From CAWINY01 sp963837635 (GTDB lineage Bacteria; Acidobacteriota; Terriglobia; Terriglobales; Acidobacteriaceae), in assembly GCA_963837635.1 (NCBI GenBank), contig CAWINY010000006.1, positions 806,001 through 870,000 of the forward strand: a DNA stretch of 64,000 bases, given 5' to 3'. Both the position numbers and the translations under genes were made by a program. Positions within the stretch are counted from its first letter, which is position 1. Every line of letters begins with the position of its first letter. This document shows, piece by piece, positions 26,493 to 36,748 of this stretch. Under the pieces are notes generated by a model. That model did not search any database, had not been told where the DNA came from, and was given only the letters and a program-made list of their open reading frames with translations.

Positions 26493-26677
26493 TCCTTTCA
26501 ACGCGAAGACGCTAAGGCGCGAAGCTTTTGGAGGGACAAGTAATTGATGGGTTATCCGAAAACACCTGCCACAGAGGCACAGAGACACAGAGAAATCAGA
26601 ATTCAAGTCCCTCTGTGTCTCTGTGGCGGATTTTTCCTTGTCCTTCGCGTCTTAGCGCCTTCGCGTTGAAAGGACCG
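26493..26677. repeat. Nested palindromes between queD and queE
   Basis: The outer pair TTTCAACGCGAAGACGCTAA (26497-26516) and TTAGCGCCTTCGCGTTGAAA (26652-26671) are close reverse complements. Nested inside, ACCTGCCACAGAGGCACAGA (26564-26583) faces CTCTGTGTCTCTGTGGCGG (26611-26629). Together they fill the whole intergenic gap. Confidence 0.85.
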
Positions 26678-26682
26678 AAAGC

Positions 26683-27363
26683 ATGCAGATCATCGAGATC
26701 TTCCGGTCCATCCAGGGCGAATCCAGCTATGCGGGGGTGCCTTGCATCTTCGTGCGCCTGGCGGCATGCAATCTGCGCTGCACGTGGTGCGATAGCGAGT
26801 ACACCTTCACCGGGGGCGTGCGCATGAGCCTGGATGAGGTGCTGGCCGAAGTGCAGCGGCTGGCGCCGGGCGGGTTGGTCGAAATCACCGGCGGAGAGCC
26901 GATGCTGCAGGAGCGCGAGGTCGTGCCGCTGATGGATCGTCTGCTGGCAGCCGGCTACACGGTGCTGCTCGAAACCAGCGGCGAACGCCCGCTAGCCAAA
27001 GTGCCGCGCGAGGTCGTCAAAATTGTCGACGTGAAGTGCCCCGGGTCGGGCGAAGGCGGAAGCTTCCGCATGGAGAACCTCGACGCCCTTGCCTCGCGCG
27101 ACGAGGTAAAATTCGTGATCGCCAGCCGCGAGGATTACGAGTTCGCGCGCGACTTCGTTGCGCAGCATGGTTTGGCATCACGAGCGGGCTGGGTGATCTT
27201 TTCCCCAGCGTTCCGCAAACAGGCAAGCGGCCAGCGCGACGCATCGCATTGCATAGTCGATCCGCGAGAGCTGGTCGAGTGGATGCTGGCGGATCAGGTT
27301 CCGGCGCGCCTGGGGCTGCAGATCCATAAGTTTGTTTGGGACCCGGCGCTTAAGGGCGTGTAA
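26683..27363 (+). CDS. queE: 7-carboxy-7-deazaguanine synthase (radical SAM)
   Basis: 226 aa. Radical-SAM ring contraction of 6-carboxytetrahydropterin to 7-carboxy-7-deazaguanine. EIFRSIQGES at the start is the QueE substrate motif. RLAACNLRCTWCDSEYTF carries the CxxxCxxC [4Fe-4S] motif, here CNLRCTWC. VEITGGEPMLQ is the SAM-binding GGE motif. Length is typical. It lies between queD and queC; the upstream repeat leaves 5-6 nt before ATG 26683, and GAAAGGA (about 26668-26674) provides an SD. Confidence 0.93.
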   Translation: MQIIEIFRSIQGESSYAGVPCIFVRLAACNLRCTWCDSEYTFTGGVRMSLDEVLAEVQRLAPGGLVEITGGEPMLQEREVVPLMDRLLAAGYTVLLETSGERPLAKVPREVVKIVDVKCPGSGEGGSFRMENLDALASRDEVKFVIASREDYEFARDFVAQHGLASRAGWVIFSPAFRKQASGQRDASHCIVDPRELVEWMLADQVPARLGLQIHKFVWDPALKGV

Positions 27364-27478
27364 ATCAACAACGGATCCAAACGGATTGAAACGGATCAGA
27401 ATAATTCTTATTACGTTGAGTCCTCCTGATCCGTTTAGATCCGTCTTAATCCGTTGTTAAGATCCGTTGTTAAGCGGG
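27364..27478. repeat. ACGGATCCAAACGGATTGAA inverted repeat
   Basis: AACAACGGATCCAAACGG (27368-27385) onward faces CCGTTTAGATCCGTCTTAATCCGTTGTTAA (27431-27460), with a tandem GATCCGTTGTTAAG duplication to 27475. Another member of the GATCCG family in the queE-queC gap. Confidence 0.8.
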
Positions 27479-27489
27479 GCTTCTCGAAG

Positions 27490-28185
27490 ATGACGACCAA
27501 GGCACACAGAGATCGCGCGGTGGTGCTGCTCAGCGGCGGCATGGACTCCTGTGTCTGCGCCAGTCTGGCGGCGCGGGACTACGACACGGCAGCCTTGCAC
27601 ATCGATTACGGCCAACGCACGGAAGAGCGCGAGCGCCGCTCCTTTCACGGAATCTGCGACCGGCTGGGCATCCGCGAGCGGCTGATCGTGCGCAACGAAG
27701 CGCTGTCGAAGATCGGCGGCTCGGCGCTAACAGACCCAAAACTGGCGGTGCCGGAGGCGGGTGAACTCATCGGCAACCAGATCCCGATCACCTACGTGCC
27801 CTTCCGCAACGCGCATTTCCTGGCGGTGGCCGTGAGCTGGGCTGAGGTACTAGGCGCGGACAAGGTCTTCATCGGCGCCGTGGAGCAGGACAGCTCCGGC
27901 TATCCGGATTGCCGTCCCGCATACTACGACGCCTTTAATCTGGTGGTGAAGCGCGGCACGCGCGAAGGCAAGATCGAGATCCTCACTCCGCTCATCTTTT
28001 TGCGTAAGGCGGAAATCGTTGAGCTGGGTGCGGAGTTGGGCGCGCCCTTTGATTTAACCTGGAGCTGTTATAGCCGCGAGGACGTTGCCTGTGGCGTGTG
28101 CGATAGCTGCGTACTGCGCCTGCGCGCCTTTGCCGCCGCGGGCATCCAGGATCCCCTGCCGTACGCGAGCGTGGTGGTGCGATAG
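27490..28185 (+). CDS. queC: 7-cyano-7-deazaguanine synthase
   Basis: 231 aa. ATP-dependent conversion of 7-carboxy-7-deazaguanine to preQ0. The PP-loop is VVLLSGGMDSCVCAS near residue 12. The zinc site is the C-terminal Cys group WSCYSREDVACGVCDSCVLR. HIDYGQRTEERE and FIGAVEQDSSGYPDCRP are also family motifs. I chose ATG 27490; a frame starting at 27454 begins inside repeat DNA. queF and tgt are not in the window. Confidence 0.94.
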   Translation: MTTKAHRDRAVVLLSGGMDSCVCASLAARDYDTAALHIDYGQRTEERERRSFHGICDRLGIRERLIVRNEALSKIGGSALTDPKLAVPEAGELIGNQIPITYVPFRNAHFLAVAVSWAEVLGADKVFIGAVEQDSSGYPDCRPAYYDAFNLVVKRGTREGKIEILTPLIFLRKAEIVELGAELGAPFDLTWSCYSREDVACGVCDSCVLRLRAFAAAGIQDPLPYASVVVR

Positions 28186-28189
28186 AGAT

Positions 28190-28245
28190 CGTGTGGGACG
28201 GGTCTCCGACCCGTCTCTGGGCGGGTCCAAGACCCGCCCCACACT
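28190..28245. repeat. GTGTGGGACGGGTCTCCGACC hairpin pair
   Basis: GTGTGGGACGGGTC (28191-28204) faces GACCCGCCCCACAC (28230-28243), with inner hairpins GGGTCTCCGACCC and GGGTCCAAGACCC. Confidence 0.8.
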
Positions 28246-28287
28246 GGAGCAACGGCTGCCTAACGCAGATAGAGACGGAGCTGAATC

Positions 28288-29388
28288 ATGAAGAACAAGG
28301 CAGTAGTGTGGTGCGCGATCCTGCTGGCCGTGTTGTTTGCGGGGACGGCGTGGGCCCAGGTATGCACGGTGAAGGGGAAGGTATTGGGGACCGATTCCAA
28401 GCCGCTGGCGGGGGCGACGGTCGAATATCTGAACATGGATAGTGGCCAGAAATACGACGTGACCACCAACGACAAAGGTGAGTATATGCACGTCGCGGTC
28501 GCGCCCGGCAGGTACAAGGTAAACCTTTTGCGAAACGGCAATCTGCTGATCTTCTACACCGGGGTGCCGGTCAATGCCGCCACAGAGAATGTCTTGGACA
28601 TCGACTTGGCCAAAGAACAGGCGGCAGCGAAAGCCGGGATCAGCCCCGAAGAACAGAAGAAGCGCCAGGAGGTCGAACAGGAGAACCAGACGATCCGAGG
28701 TGTGAATCAGCTCCTGCAGCAAGCCAGCCAGGCGCAGCAGGCCGGCAATCTGGACCAGGCGGTGCAGGCGATGACGCAGGCCTCACAGCAGGCACCGAAC
28801 ATCCCGCTGGTGTGGGCGCGGTTGGGCGAACTCAACATGGCGGCGGCCAGGAAGGCAACCGACAGGTCCGCGCAGCAGGAGAACTACAAGGCCGCAGCCG
28901 ACGCCTACCAAAAGGCTTTCAGCTTGCCGTCTTCGGGCACCGGCGCCTTGAAGCCGGGAGATCAGGTGGTCGCCCGAACCGGCGCGGCCGAGTCCCTGGC
29001 GCGTCTGGGACAGAGCCCGCAGGCGCTCGATCAGTGCAGCCAGGTCGCGGCGATTGCCGCTGCCGATTCCGCCAAGTGTTATTTCAGCATCGGCGCCGTT
29101 CTGACCAATGCCGGCAAAGTGGACGAGGCCAACGCCGCTTTCGATAAGTCGATCCAGGCCAATCCGCAGTACGCCGAGGCCTATTATCAGAAGGGAATTA
29201 ACCTTTTGGGCAAGGCCACCCTAAACAAAGACGGCACCATGAATGCTCCGCCGGAGGTAGCGCAGAATTTCAACAAGTACCTGGAGCTTGCTCCCAGCGG
29301 CCCCAATGCGGAAACCGCCAAGCAGATGCTCGCCAGCCTGGGGGCCAAGGTGGAAACCAGCTACGGCAATAATAAGAAGAAGAAATAG
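28288..29388 (+). CDS. Secreted protein with carboxypeptidase-regulatory-like and TPR domains
   Basis: 366 aa. The signal peptide (KNKAVVWCAILLAVLFAGTAWAQ) is cleaved after AWA. Residues 25-105 form a beta-sandwich of the carboxypeptidase-regulatory type (VCTVKGKVLGTDSKPLAGATVEYLN, then GEYMHVAVAPGRYKVNLLRNG). A Gln/Glu-rich helical linker follows. From about 135 there are several TPR-like helix pairs (AGNLDQAVQAMTQASQQAPN, YFSIGAVLTNAGKVDEANAAFDKSIQANPQYAEAYYQKGI). It ends in KKKK. Probably a periplasmic interaction protein; function unknown. Confidence 0.8.
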   Translation: MKNKAVVWCAILLAVLFAGTAWAQVCTVKGKVLGTDSKPLAGATVEYLNMDSGQKYDVTTNDKGEYMHVAVAPGRYKVNLLRNGNLLIFYTGVPVNAATENVLDIDLAKEQAAAKAGISPEEQKKRQEVEQENQTIRGVNQLLQQASQAQQAGNLDQAVQAMTQASQQAPNIPLVWARLGELNMAAARKATDRSAQQENYKAAADAYQKAFSLPSSGTGALKPGDQVVARTGAAESLARLGQSPQALDQCSQVAAIAAADSAKCYFSIGAVLTNAGKVDEANAAFDKSIQANPQYAEAYYQKGINLLGKATLNKDGTMNAPPEVAQNFNKYLELAPSGPNAETAKQMLASLGAKVETSYGNNKKKK

Positions 29389-29543
29389 GCGGTTGTCTGC
29401 CGGCCGAGGCTTCCAATTCAATTTCTGATTGCGTGCTCCGTGCCAATCAGCCGAAAGCTGGAAGCTGAGAGCTGACGGCTGGTTTGGCCTGGGCTGTCTC
29501 CGGGTGCTATCTTTTTCTTTCCAGCTCAGGGTGAGGAAGCACG

Positions 29544-30068
29544 ATGATCCGCTCCTATCAAGGCAAGGTGCCGAAGTTTCCGGCCTCGGCGTACGTGGAC
29601 GAGTCGGCGCAACTGATCGGCGACGTGGTGCTCGGCGAAAACGCCAGCGTCTGGATGAACACGGTGCTGCGCGGCGACGTGCACTACATACGGGTGGGCG
29701 AGAATTCGAACATCCAGGACTGCTCGGTGCTGCATGGCATGCTCGGCAAATGGCCGGTCGAGGTGGGGGACTGGGTCACGGTGGGCCATTCGGTCACGCT
29801 GCACGGCTGCGTGGTCGAGTCGCGCTGCCTGATTGGCATGGGCGCGATCATCCTGAACGGTGCGCGCATTGGCGAAGGCTCCATCATAGCTGCCGGCGCG
29901 CTGATTCCGGAGGGCACGATCGTCGAACCCTATTCGCTGTGGGTGGGCACGCCGGCGAAGTTCCGGAAAAAGATCGACGACCCGAAAACACAGGAGACGA
30001 TCCTGCAATACGCGAAAAATTACCTCGGTTATCGCGAGAATTATTTCAGCGAGCGGCGGGAGACGTAA
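29544..30068 (+). CDS. Gamma-class carbonic anhydrase family protein
   Basis: 174 aa left-handed beta-helix of hexapeptide repeats. The zinc-type His residues appear in the expected three places: GDVHYIRVG or neighbouring turn, CSVLHGM, and TVGHSVTLHGC. The end PAKFRKKI is typical of YrdA/PaaY-like proteins. AGGAAG precedes ATG 29544. True carbonic anhydrase activity is unproven for many members. The upstream gap contains an AAGCTGGAAGCTGAGAGCTG repeat near 29455-29475. Confidence 0.87.
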   Translation: MIRSYQGKVPKFPASAYVDESAQLIGDVVLGENASVWMNTVLRGDVHYIRVGENSNIQDCSVLHGMLGKWPVEVGDWVTVGHSVTLHGCVVESRCLIGMGAIILNGARIGEGSIIAAGALIPEGTIVEPYSLWVGTPAKFRKKIDDPKTQETILQYAKNYLGYRENYFSERRET

Positions 30069-30126
30069 GTTCAGCACATTGATTTGTCATTCCGAGAACC
30101 GCGAAGTGGAAACAGAGAACTGATTC

Positions 30127-31443
30127 ATGATCAAAGCTGTCCGAGGCACCCGCGACCTGCTGCCGCCCGACACGGCGTTGTGGAATTTTGTCGAGGCCAC
30201 CGCGCGCGAGGTGTTCGAGCGTTACAACTTCCGCGAGATCCGCACGCCCGTTTTCGAAGAGACGCAACTGTTCGCCCGCAGCGTTGGCGAAGACACCGAC
30301 ATCGTCTCCAAAGAGATGTACACGTGGGAGGACAAGGGCCGCGCCGCCAGCGACCGGCAGCAGTCGCTTACCCTGCGTCCGGAGAACACTGCCGGGGTGG
30401 TGCGCGCCTATATCGAGCACAAGTTGTGGGAGCGGCCAGGGGTGCAGAAGCTGTATTACATGGGCCCACAGTTTCGCCGTGAGCGTCCGCAGAAGGGCCG
30501 CTATCGCCAGTTCTACCAGATTGGCGCGGAGATGATCGGGCCGGCCTCGGCGGGCAGCGAATCGCCCATGCGCGACGCCGAGGTGCTGGAGATGCTTGCC
30601 ACGCTGCTGGATCGCCTCGGTATCCGCAACTGGACCCTGCTGCTGAATTCGGTGGGCTGCCCTAAAGATCGCGCGGCTTACAACGAGGCGCTCCGCCAAG
30701 CCTTGGCCGGAGTCAAGGACAAGATGTGTGCCGACTGCCAGCGGCGGGCTGAGACGAATCCTCTGCGCGTGCTGGATTGCAAAATTCTCGAGGACCAGCC
30801 GATCATCGAGTCGTTGCCCAAGATCAAGGACTATCTCGATGAGCCGTGCCGTGAGCACTTCGCGCAGGTCAGGGCCCTGATGGACGCGCAGGGCATTTCG
30901 TACACGGTGGAAGACCGCCTGGTGCGCGGGCTCGACTATTATCAGCGCACCACGTTTGAGTTCACGCACGGAGCGCTGGGCGCGCAGAACGCGATTTTGG
31001 GTGGCGGGCGCTACGATGGCCTCAGCGAATCGCTGGGCGGTCCGCATGCCCCAGGCATGGGATTTGCTATTGGTGAGGACCGCTTGGTGCTAGCGCTGCA
31101 GGAGCAGGCGCGGGAGATCTCCAGGCCGCCGGATGTGTACATTGCGCCGCTTGGCACGGGGATGGACGCGCCGTCAGCCCAACTGGCGCGTGAATTGCGG
31201 CGCAGCGACCTGATCGTAGAGCTGGGCGACGAGCGCTTCCGATTGAAAAAATCTCTGGAGACGGCCAGCAAAATCGGCGCGCGCTTTGCCCTCATCATAG
31301 GAGAAAATGAAGTAGCAGCCGAGAGCTACGCCCTCAAGAACCTGGAAACCGGAGAGCAAGTGACGGTGCCGCGCGCGGAACTGGTTGCGCGCATCTGCCG
31401 TTCGTTGGCCGATGGTCGTTCGTCGTTAGCGTCGGCTCGTTGA
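30127..31443 (+). CDS. hisS: Histidyl-tRNA synthetase
   Basis: 438 aa class II synthetase charging tRNA-His. It begins IKAVRGTRDLLPPD. Motif 2 is YYMGPQFRRERPQKGRYRQF, the histidine-specific motif is RLVRGLDYYQRTTFEF, and motif 3 is GMGFAIGEDRL. The C-terminal anticodon-binding domain (VYIAPLG to about residue 425) is present. The last codons lie in a repeat-like stretch (GTTCGTTGGCCGATGG), so the exact C-terminus may have been altered by repeat insertion. No strong SD is seen before ATG 30127. Confidence 0.95.
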   Translation: MIKAVRGTRDLLPPDTALWNFVEATAREVFERYNFREIRTPVFEETQLFARSVGEDTDIVSKEMYTWEDKGRAASDRQQSLTLRPENTAGVVRAYIEHKLWERPGVQKLYYMGPQFRRERPQKGRYRQFYQIGAEMIGPASAGSESPMRDAEVLEMLATLLDRLGIRNWTLLLNSVGCPKDRAAYNEALRQALAGVKDKMCADCQRRAETNPLRVLDCKILEDQPIIESLPKIKDYLDEPCREHFAQVRALMDAQGISYTVEDRLVRGLDYYQRTTFEFTHGALGAQNAILGGGRYDGLSESLGGPHAPGMGFAIGEDRLVLALQEQAREISRPPDVYIAPLGTGMDAPSAQLARELRRSDLIVELGDERFRLKKSLETASKIGARFALIIGENEVAAESYALKNLETGEQVTVPRAELVARICRSLADGRSSLASAR

Positions 31444-31563
31444 GTTGCGTGCCAGCCCGCAATGACCTTGAGTCGTGGGTGGTCGTCATTAACGGTTCGT
31501 GCATTGGGTTCGCACGTTGAGATTGCGAGCAAAAACGACCAACGACGAATGACCAACGACGTT
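31403..31563. repeat. GTTGGCCGATGGTCGTTCG / ACGACCAACGACGAATGACC inverted repeat
   Basis: Left arm 31403-31430 lies in the last codons of hisS; right arm is 31535-31562. The arms are partly complementary (GTCGTTCGTCGTTAG against ACGACCAACGACGAATG). It resembles units at 22880 and 24610. The unit therefore supplies the hisS stop region. Confidence 0.6.
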
Positions 31564-31603
31564 TTTGAGAAGAATTAGGAATACAACACTAAAGGATTCT
31601 TTC

Positions 31604-33409
<1,806 letters not shown>

Positions 33410-33410
33410 G

Positions 33411-33602
33411 ACTTACCGCGGATTTGCGCGGAAAGAGCACGGATTGGCCGAAAGGAAGAACCTGCCACAGAGGCACAGAGACACAGAGACACAGAGTAAG
33501 AAGAAAGGCACAGAGTAAATTCTTCTATTCTGATTTCCTCTGTGTCTCTGTGGCGCTTTTCTGATCCGTCTTCATCCGTTTAAATCCGCGGTTAGCTTCT
33601 TA
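33411..33602. repeat. Nested GATCCG and CACAGAG palindromes after aspS
   Basis: The outer pair is TTACCGCGGATTTGCGCGG (33413-33431) and TCCGTTTAAATCCGCGGTTAG (33576-33596). The inner pair is CTGCCACAGAGGCACAGAGA (33462-33481), with an extra tandem ACACAGAGACACAGAG, facing CCTCTGTGTCTCTGTGGCG (33537-33555). Same nesting order as at 23934 and 26493. Confidence 0.85.
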
Positions 33603-33647
33603 GAATGCTGGCAACTGGCAGGCGGGTTTCTGGCAACTCACCAAGGC

Positions 33648-34376
33648 ATGCTGTACACGGGCACATCCGGTTGGGCGTACCCGGCCTGGAAGCCGGTCTT
33701 CTATCCTGAGAAGCTGCCGCAGAAGAAATTCCTGCAGCACTATGCCAGGCGGCTGAATGCGGTTGAGGTGAACTATACCTTCCGTCACCTCGCGAGCGAA
33801 AAGACGCTGCTGGGCTGGATGAACGACACGCCGGACCACTTCAAGTTCTCGCTCAAGGCGCATCAGGCGATCACCCATATCAAGCGGCTGAGGAACGCGG
33901 AGGAAATGACCATGCGCTTTCTTTCTTCGATCCAGCCGCTGGCCGCCTCGGGCAGGCTGGGGCCGGTGCTGTTCCAGTTGCCGCCCACCATGAAGGCCGA
34001 CGTTGCCCTGCTGGACGAGTTCCTCGCTTCGTTGCCGCGGAGCTTGCGCGTTGCTTTCGAATTCCGGCACGAATCCTGGTTCGCGGAGGCGGTGACCGCG
34101 ACCCTGGGCAAACATAACGCTGCTCTGTGCGTCGCCGAGAGCGACGACCTGATTACTCCCGAGGTCGCAACCGCCGACTTCATCTACTACCGTTTCCGCA
34201 AATCCGACTATCCGCCCCAAGTGCGCCAGGAACTGGCGAAGCGGATCGAGTTCCACATGCGCACCACGCCCGGGGTATTCGCCTATTTCAAACACGAGGA
34301 GCATCCGGAGAGCCCGCTCTGGGCTGAGGAAGTGCTCAACGCCGTGCAAGACGAGCAGGCGCGCCGGACAGCGTGA
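33648..34376 (+). CDS. DUF72 (YecE-like) family protein
   Basis: 242 aa TIM-barrel-like protein of unknown biochemical role. The start YTGTSGWAYPAWKPVFYPEKLPQKKFLQHYARRLNAVEVNYTF is diagnostic. FKFSLKAHQAITH, LGPVLFQLPP and RVAFEFRHESWF follow in family order. Length is normal. No real SD (AAGG 1 nt upstream of ATG 33648). It is convergent with the response regulator downstream. No function should be assigned. Confidence 0.88.
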   Translation: MLYTGTSGWAYPAWKPVFYPEKLPQKKFLQHYARRLNAVEVNYTFRHLASEKTLLGWMNDTPDHFKFSLKAHQAITHIKRLRNAEEMTMRFLSSIQPLAASGRLGPVLFQLPPTMKADVALLDEFLASLPRSLRVAFEFRHESWFAEAVTATLGKHNAALCVAESDDLITPEVATADFIYYRFRKSDYPPQVRQELAKRIEFHMRTTPGVFAYFKHEEHPESPLWAEEVLNAVQDEQARRTA

Positions 34377-34405
34377 GTTGTCAGTTGGATTTGTGACACG
34401 CTTAG

Positions 34406-35101
34406 CTACTCGCCCGGTTCGAAACGGTAGCCGACCCAAGGTTCTGTCACGATGTAATTGGAGGAACCTTCGGGATCGAGCTTCTTGCGGAGCTGGCTGA
34501 CAAGGACGTGCACGTATTCCGGTTGTTCCGCGCTGTCGGCGCCCCACACGGCCGTTAACAAGCTGCGGTGTGTGGCAACCATGTTGGGGTGACGGGCGAG
34601 ATAGACCAGCAGATCGAATTCTTTCGGGGTGAGATGGACTTGCCGGCCGCGTACGCTAATCGCCCGTGACCCCAAATCAATGCGGAAGTCACCGATCTCG
34701 ATCACCATCCGAACCGGCTCTGTGCTGGCACTGCGACGAAGCTGGGCACGCACGCGCGCAAGCAGTTCATTCGTGTTGAAGGGCTTGGTTACGTAATCGT
34801 CCGCTCCCGCATCCAGCGCGCGGACCTTCATCTGTTCCTGCCCTCGTACCGAAAGCACAATGATTGGCACCTGCGACACGGCTCGCAGGCGCTGGCACAA
34901 CTCAATACCGTCGAGGGTAGGCATCATGAGATCGGTGATCACCAGCTCCGGCGTCCAATCCTGGATGACTTCCAGCGCCATCTCGCCGTCGTTCGCTACC
35001 CGGATGTCATACGGTTGCGTCGAAAACGCCGTTCGCAGCATACGGGTGATCTGCGGTTCATCGTCCACCAACAATACGCGGCGGCGCTCTGTCATTTCCA
35101 T
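34406..35101 (-). CDS. OmpR/KdpE-type response regulator
   Basis: 231 aa. The receiver domain begins RRRVLLVDDEPQITRML, has the phospho-acceptor Asp in LVITDLMMPTLDG and the Lys in DDYVTKPFN. The C-terminal winged helix is of OmpR type (HLTPKEFDLLVYLARHPNMVATHRSLLTAVWG, VHVLVSQLRKKLDP, YIVTEPWVGYRFEP) and closest in style to KdpE. ATG 35101 is preceded by GCAGG, with AGGA a little further upstream. Its likely partner is the divergent KdpD-like kinase starting 180 bp away. No kdpFABC genes are present, so it may control something other than potassium uptake. Confidence 0.9.
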   Translation of the reverse strand: MEMTERRRVLLVDDEPQITRMLRTAFSTQPYDIRVANDGEMALEVIQDWTPELVITDLMMPTLDGIELCQRLRAVSQVPIIVLSVRGQEQMKVRALDAGADDYVTKPFNTNELLARVRAQLRRSASTEPVRMVIEIGDFRIDLGSRAISVRGRQVHLTPKEFDLLVYLARHPNMVATHRSLLTAVWGADSAEQPEYVHVLVSQLRKKLDPEGSSNYIVTEPWVGYRFEPGE

Positions 35102-35269
35102 TTCGCCTGCTCTTTCCTGATGGGCACATCCACCGCCGGCGCGTTGCGCAGGAATTTGCCGGCCGACTTGGATCTTGTGGCCCGGCCCGATATCCAGTTC
35201 GGCGGCCAACTCGGCATCTTTGTCATTGGCCTCATTGTCGTGGAAGCGTCCCGATTTTGTCGAATCCGT

Positions 35270-35282
35270 TACAATCTGGCGC
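35270..35282 (+). promoter_or_regulatory. -10-like TACAAT directly before the KdpD-like kinase
   Basis: TACAAT at 35270-35275 lies 7 nt before GTG 35283. No SD is present, so a leaderless mRNA is possible. It is in the divergent regulator/kinase gap. Confidence 0.4.
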
Positions 35283-36740
35283 GTGATCCAAGAGGTACAG
35301 CGCGCGATACTCCGCTGGTTGGCAGTCGTAGCCATCGTGGCGGCGATTACTGCGATCTATTTCAACCTACTCCACGTCAACCCCACCACCGTAGCGCTCA
35401 CATTCCTATTGGCGGTTCTCGTGATCTCCGCCCGTTGGGAATTGAAATACGCGGTAGCCCTCTCGGTCCTGGCGACTCTCTGCTTCAACTTCTTCTTCCT
35501 GCCGCCGGTGGGAACCTTCACGATTGCCGATCCGCAGAACTGGGTGGCGCTCTTCGTCTTTCTGGTAACCGCCATCATTGCCAGCCAGCTCTCCGAGCGC
35601 GCGCACCAGGAAACCATGAGCGCGGAGCGCCGCCGCCATGAGGCCGAGCGCCTGTACCACTTCAGCCAGCAACTACTCCTGGCGGAGGACGTGCTGGCAC
35701 TGTCGAACGCAATCCCACGACAGGTGGTGGAGTCATTCGGCGTAACCGGCGCTGCCGTGTTCCTGGCCGGCAGCCAACAGGCTTGCTACTCCGATCTGGC
35801 TGCGCATAGCCTGATCCACGCCGATGAACTGAAAGCGGTAAGCAGCCGCGCAGAGTCATGGATCGATCCGGACCGCAGTCTGCACTTTGTGCCGTTGCAC
35901 CTTGGCGTAAGAGAGGTGGGGAGCCTCGCAATCGTCGGGGGTAGGCTGTCGCGCGAGACCGTGGAAGCGATCGCGAGCCTTGTTGCCATCGCCCTGGAAC
36001 GGGCGGGCGCAGTCGAACTACTCGGCAAAGCTGAAGCCGAGAGACAGAGCGATCGCTTACGCTCGGCGCTGCTGGATTCGGTCACTCACGAGCTGCGTAC
36101 ACCTTTGACCGGAATCATGGGATCCGTGACCGCGCTTCTGTCGGACTTCGGATTGGATGAGTCTCATCGGCGGGAACTACTGACGGTCATCGATGAGGAA
36201 AGCAAGCGCCTGGATAGGCTGGTGGACCAGGCCACCGAGATGGCGCAACTCGATGCCGGTCAAGTACAACTCCAGCTTGAACCCCACCGGATTCAGGAAG
36301 CAGTGGATGCCGCACTGGAACAATCGAAGCAGCTTCTCGCGAACCATCCGGTTGAAGTGGACATCCCGCAGAAGCTTCCAGCCGTGCGCATGGATCTTGA
36401 GCGCATTCGAGAAGTTCTCAGCCACTTGCTGGAAAATGCCGCCAAGTATTCGCCGCTCGGCAGCACCATTCAGGTAACCACTGGGGTCGCCAATCATCGA
36501 TTGAGAACTAGCGTGGCCGACCACGGTTCGGGGATAAACGACTTGGAACAAGCTCTCATTTTCGACAAGTTCTTCCGTGGCCGACAGCAGCGCGTGGCGG
36601 TTCAGGGCACGGGCATGGGGCTGGCCATCGCCAAAGCAATCGTGGAGGCACACGGCGGCACTATTGGTGTCAGCAGTCAGGTAGGGCATGGATCCGTGTT
36701 CTACTTCGATCTGCCAGTGAATTGGCAGCCAGATCTCTAG
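35283..36740 (+). CDS. KdpD-like sensor histidine kinase lacking the KdpD N-terminal domain
   Basis: About 485 aa. Residues 10-105 form a DUF4118 module with four membrane helices (WLAVVAIVAAITAIYFNLL, then TVALTFLLAVLVISARWELKYAVALSVLATLCFNFFFLPP). A GAF-like region (about 130-250) follows. The HisKA box LDSVTHELRTPLTG has the phospho-acceptor His near residue 269. HATPase boxes are HLLENAAKYSP, VADHGSGI and GTGMGLAIAKAIVEAHGG. The KdpD Usp/sensor domain for K+ is absent. The stop TAG (36738-36740) forms part of the CTAG target site of the IS5-type element, which inserted exactly there without cutting the frame. Confidence 0.9.
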   Translation: MIQEVQRAILRWLAVVAIVAAITAIYFNLLHVNPTTVALTFLLAVLVISARWELKYAVALSVLATLCFNFFFLPPVGTFTIADPQNWVALFVFLVTAIIASQLSERAHQETMSAERRRHEAERLYHFSQQLLLAEDVLALSNAIPRQVVESFGVTGAAVFLAGSQQACYSDLAAHSLIHADELKAVSSRAESWIDPDRSLHFVPLHLGVREVGSLAIVGGRLSRETVEAIASLVAIALERAGAVELLGKAEAERQSDRLRSALLDSVTHELRTPLTGIMGSVTALLSDFGLDESHRRELLTVIDEESKRLDRLVDQATEMAQLDAGQVQLQLEPHRIQEAVDAALEQSKQLLANHPVEVDIPQKLPAVRMDLERIREVLSHLLENAAKYSPLGSTIQVTTGVANHRLRTSVADHGSGINDLEQALIFDKFFRGRQQRVAVQGTGMGLAIAKAIVEAHGGTIGVSSQVGHGSVFYFDLPVNWQPDL

Positions 36741-36748
36741 AGCGTGTT

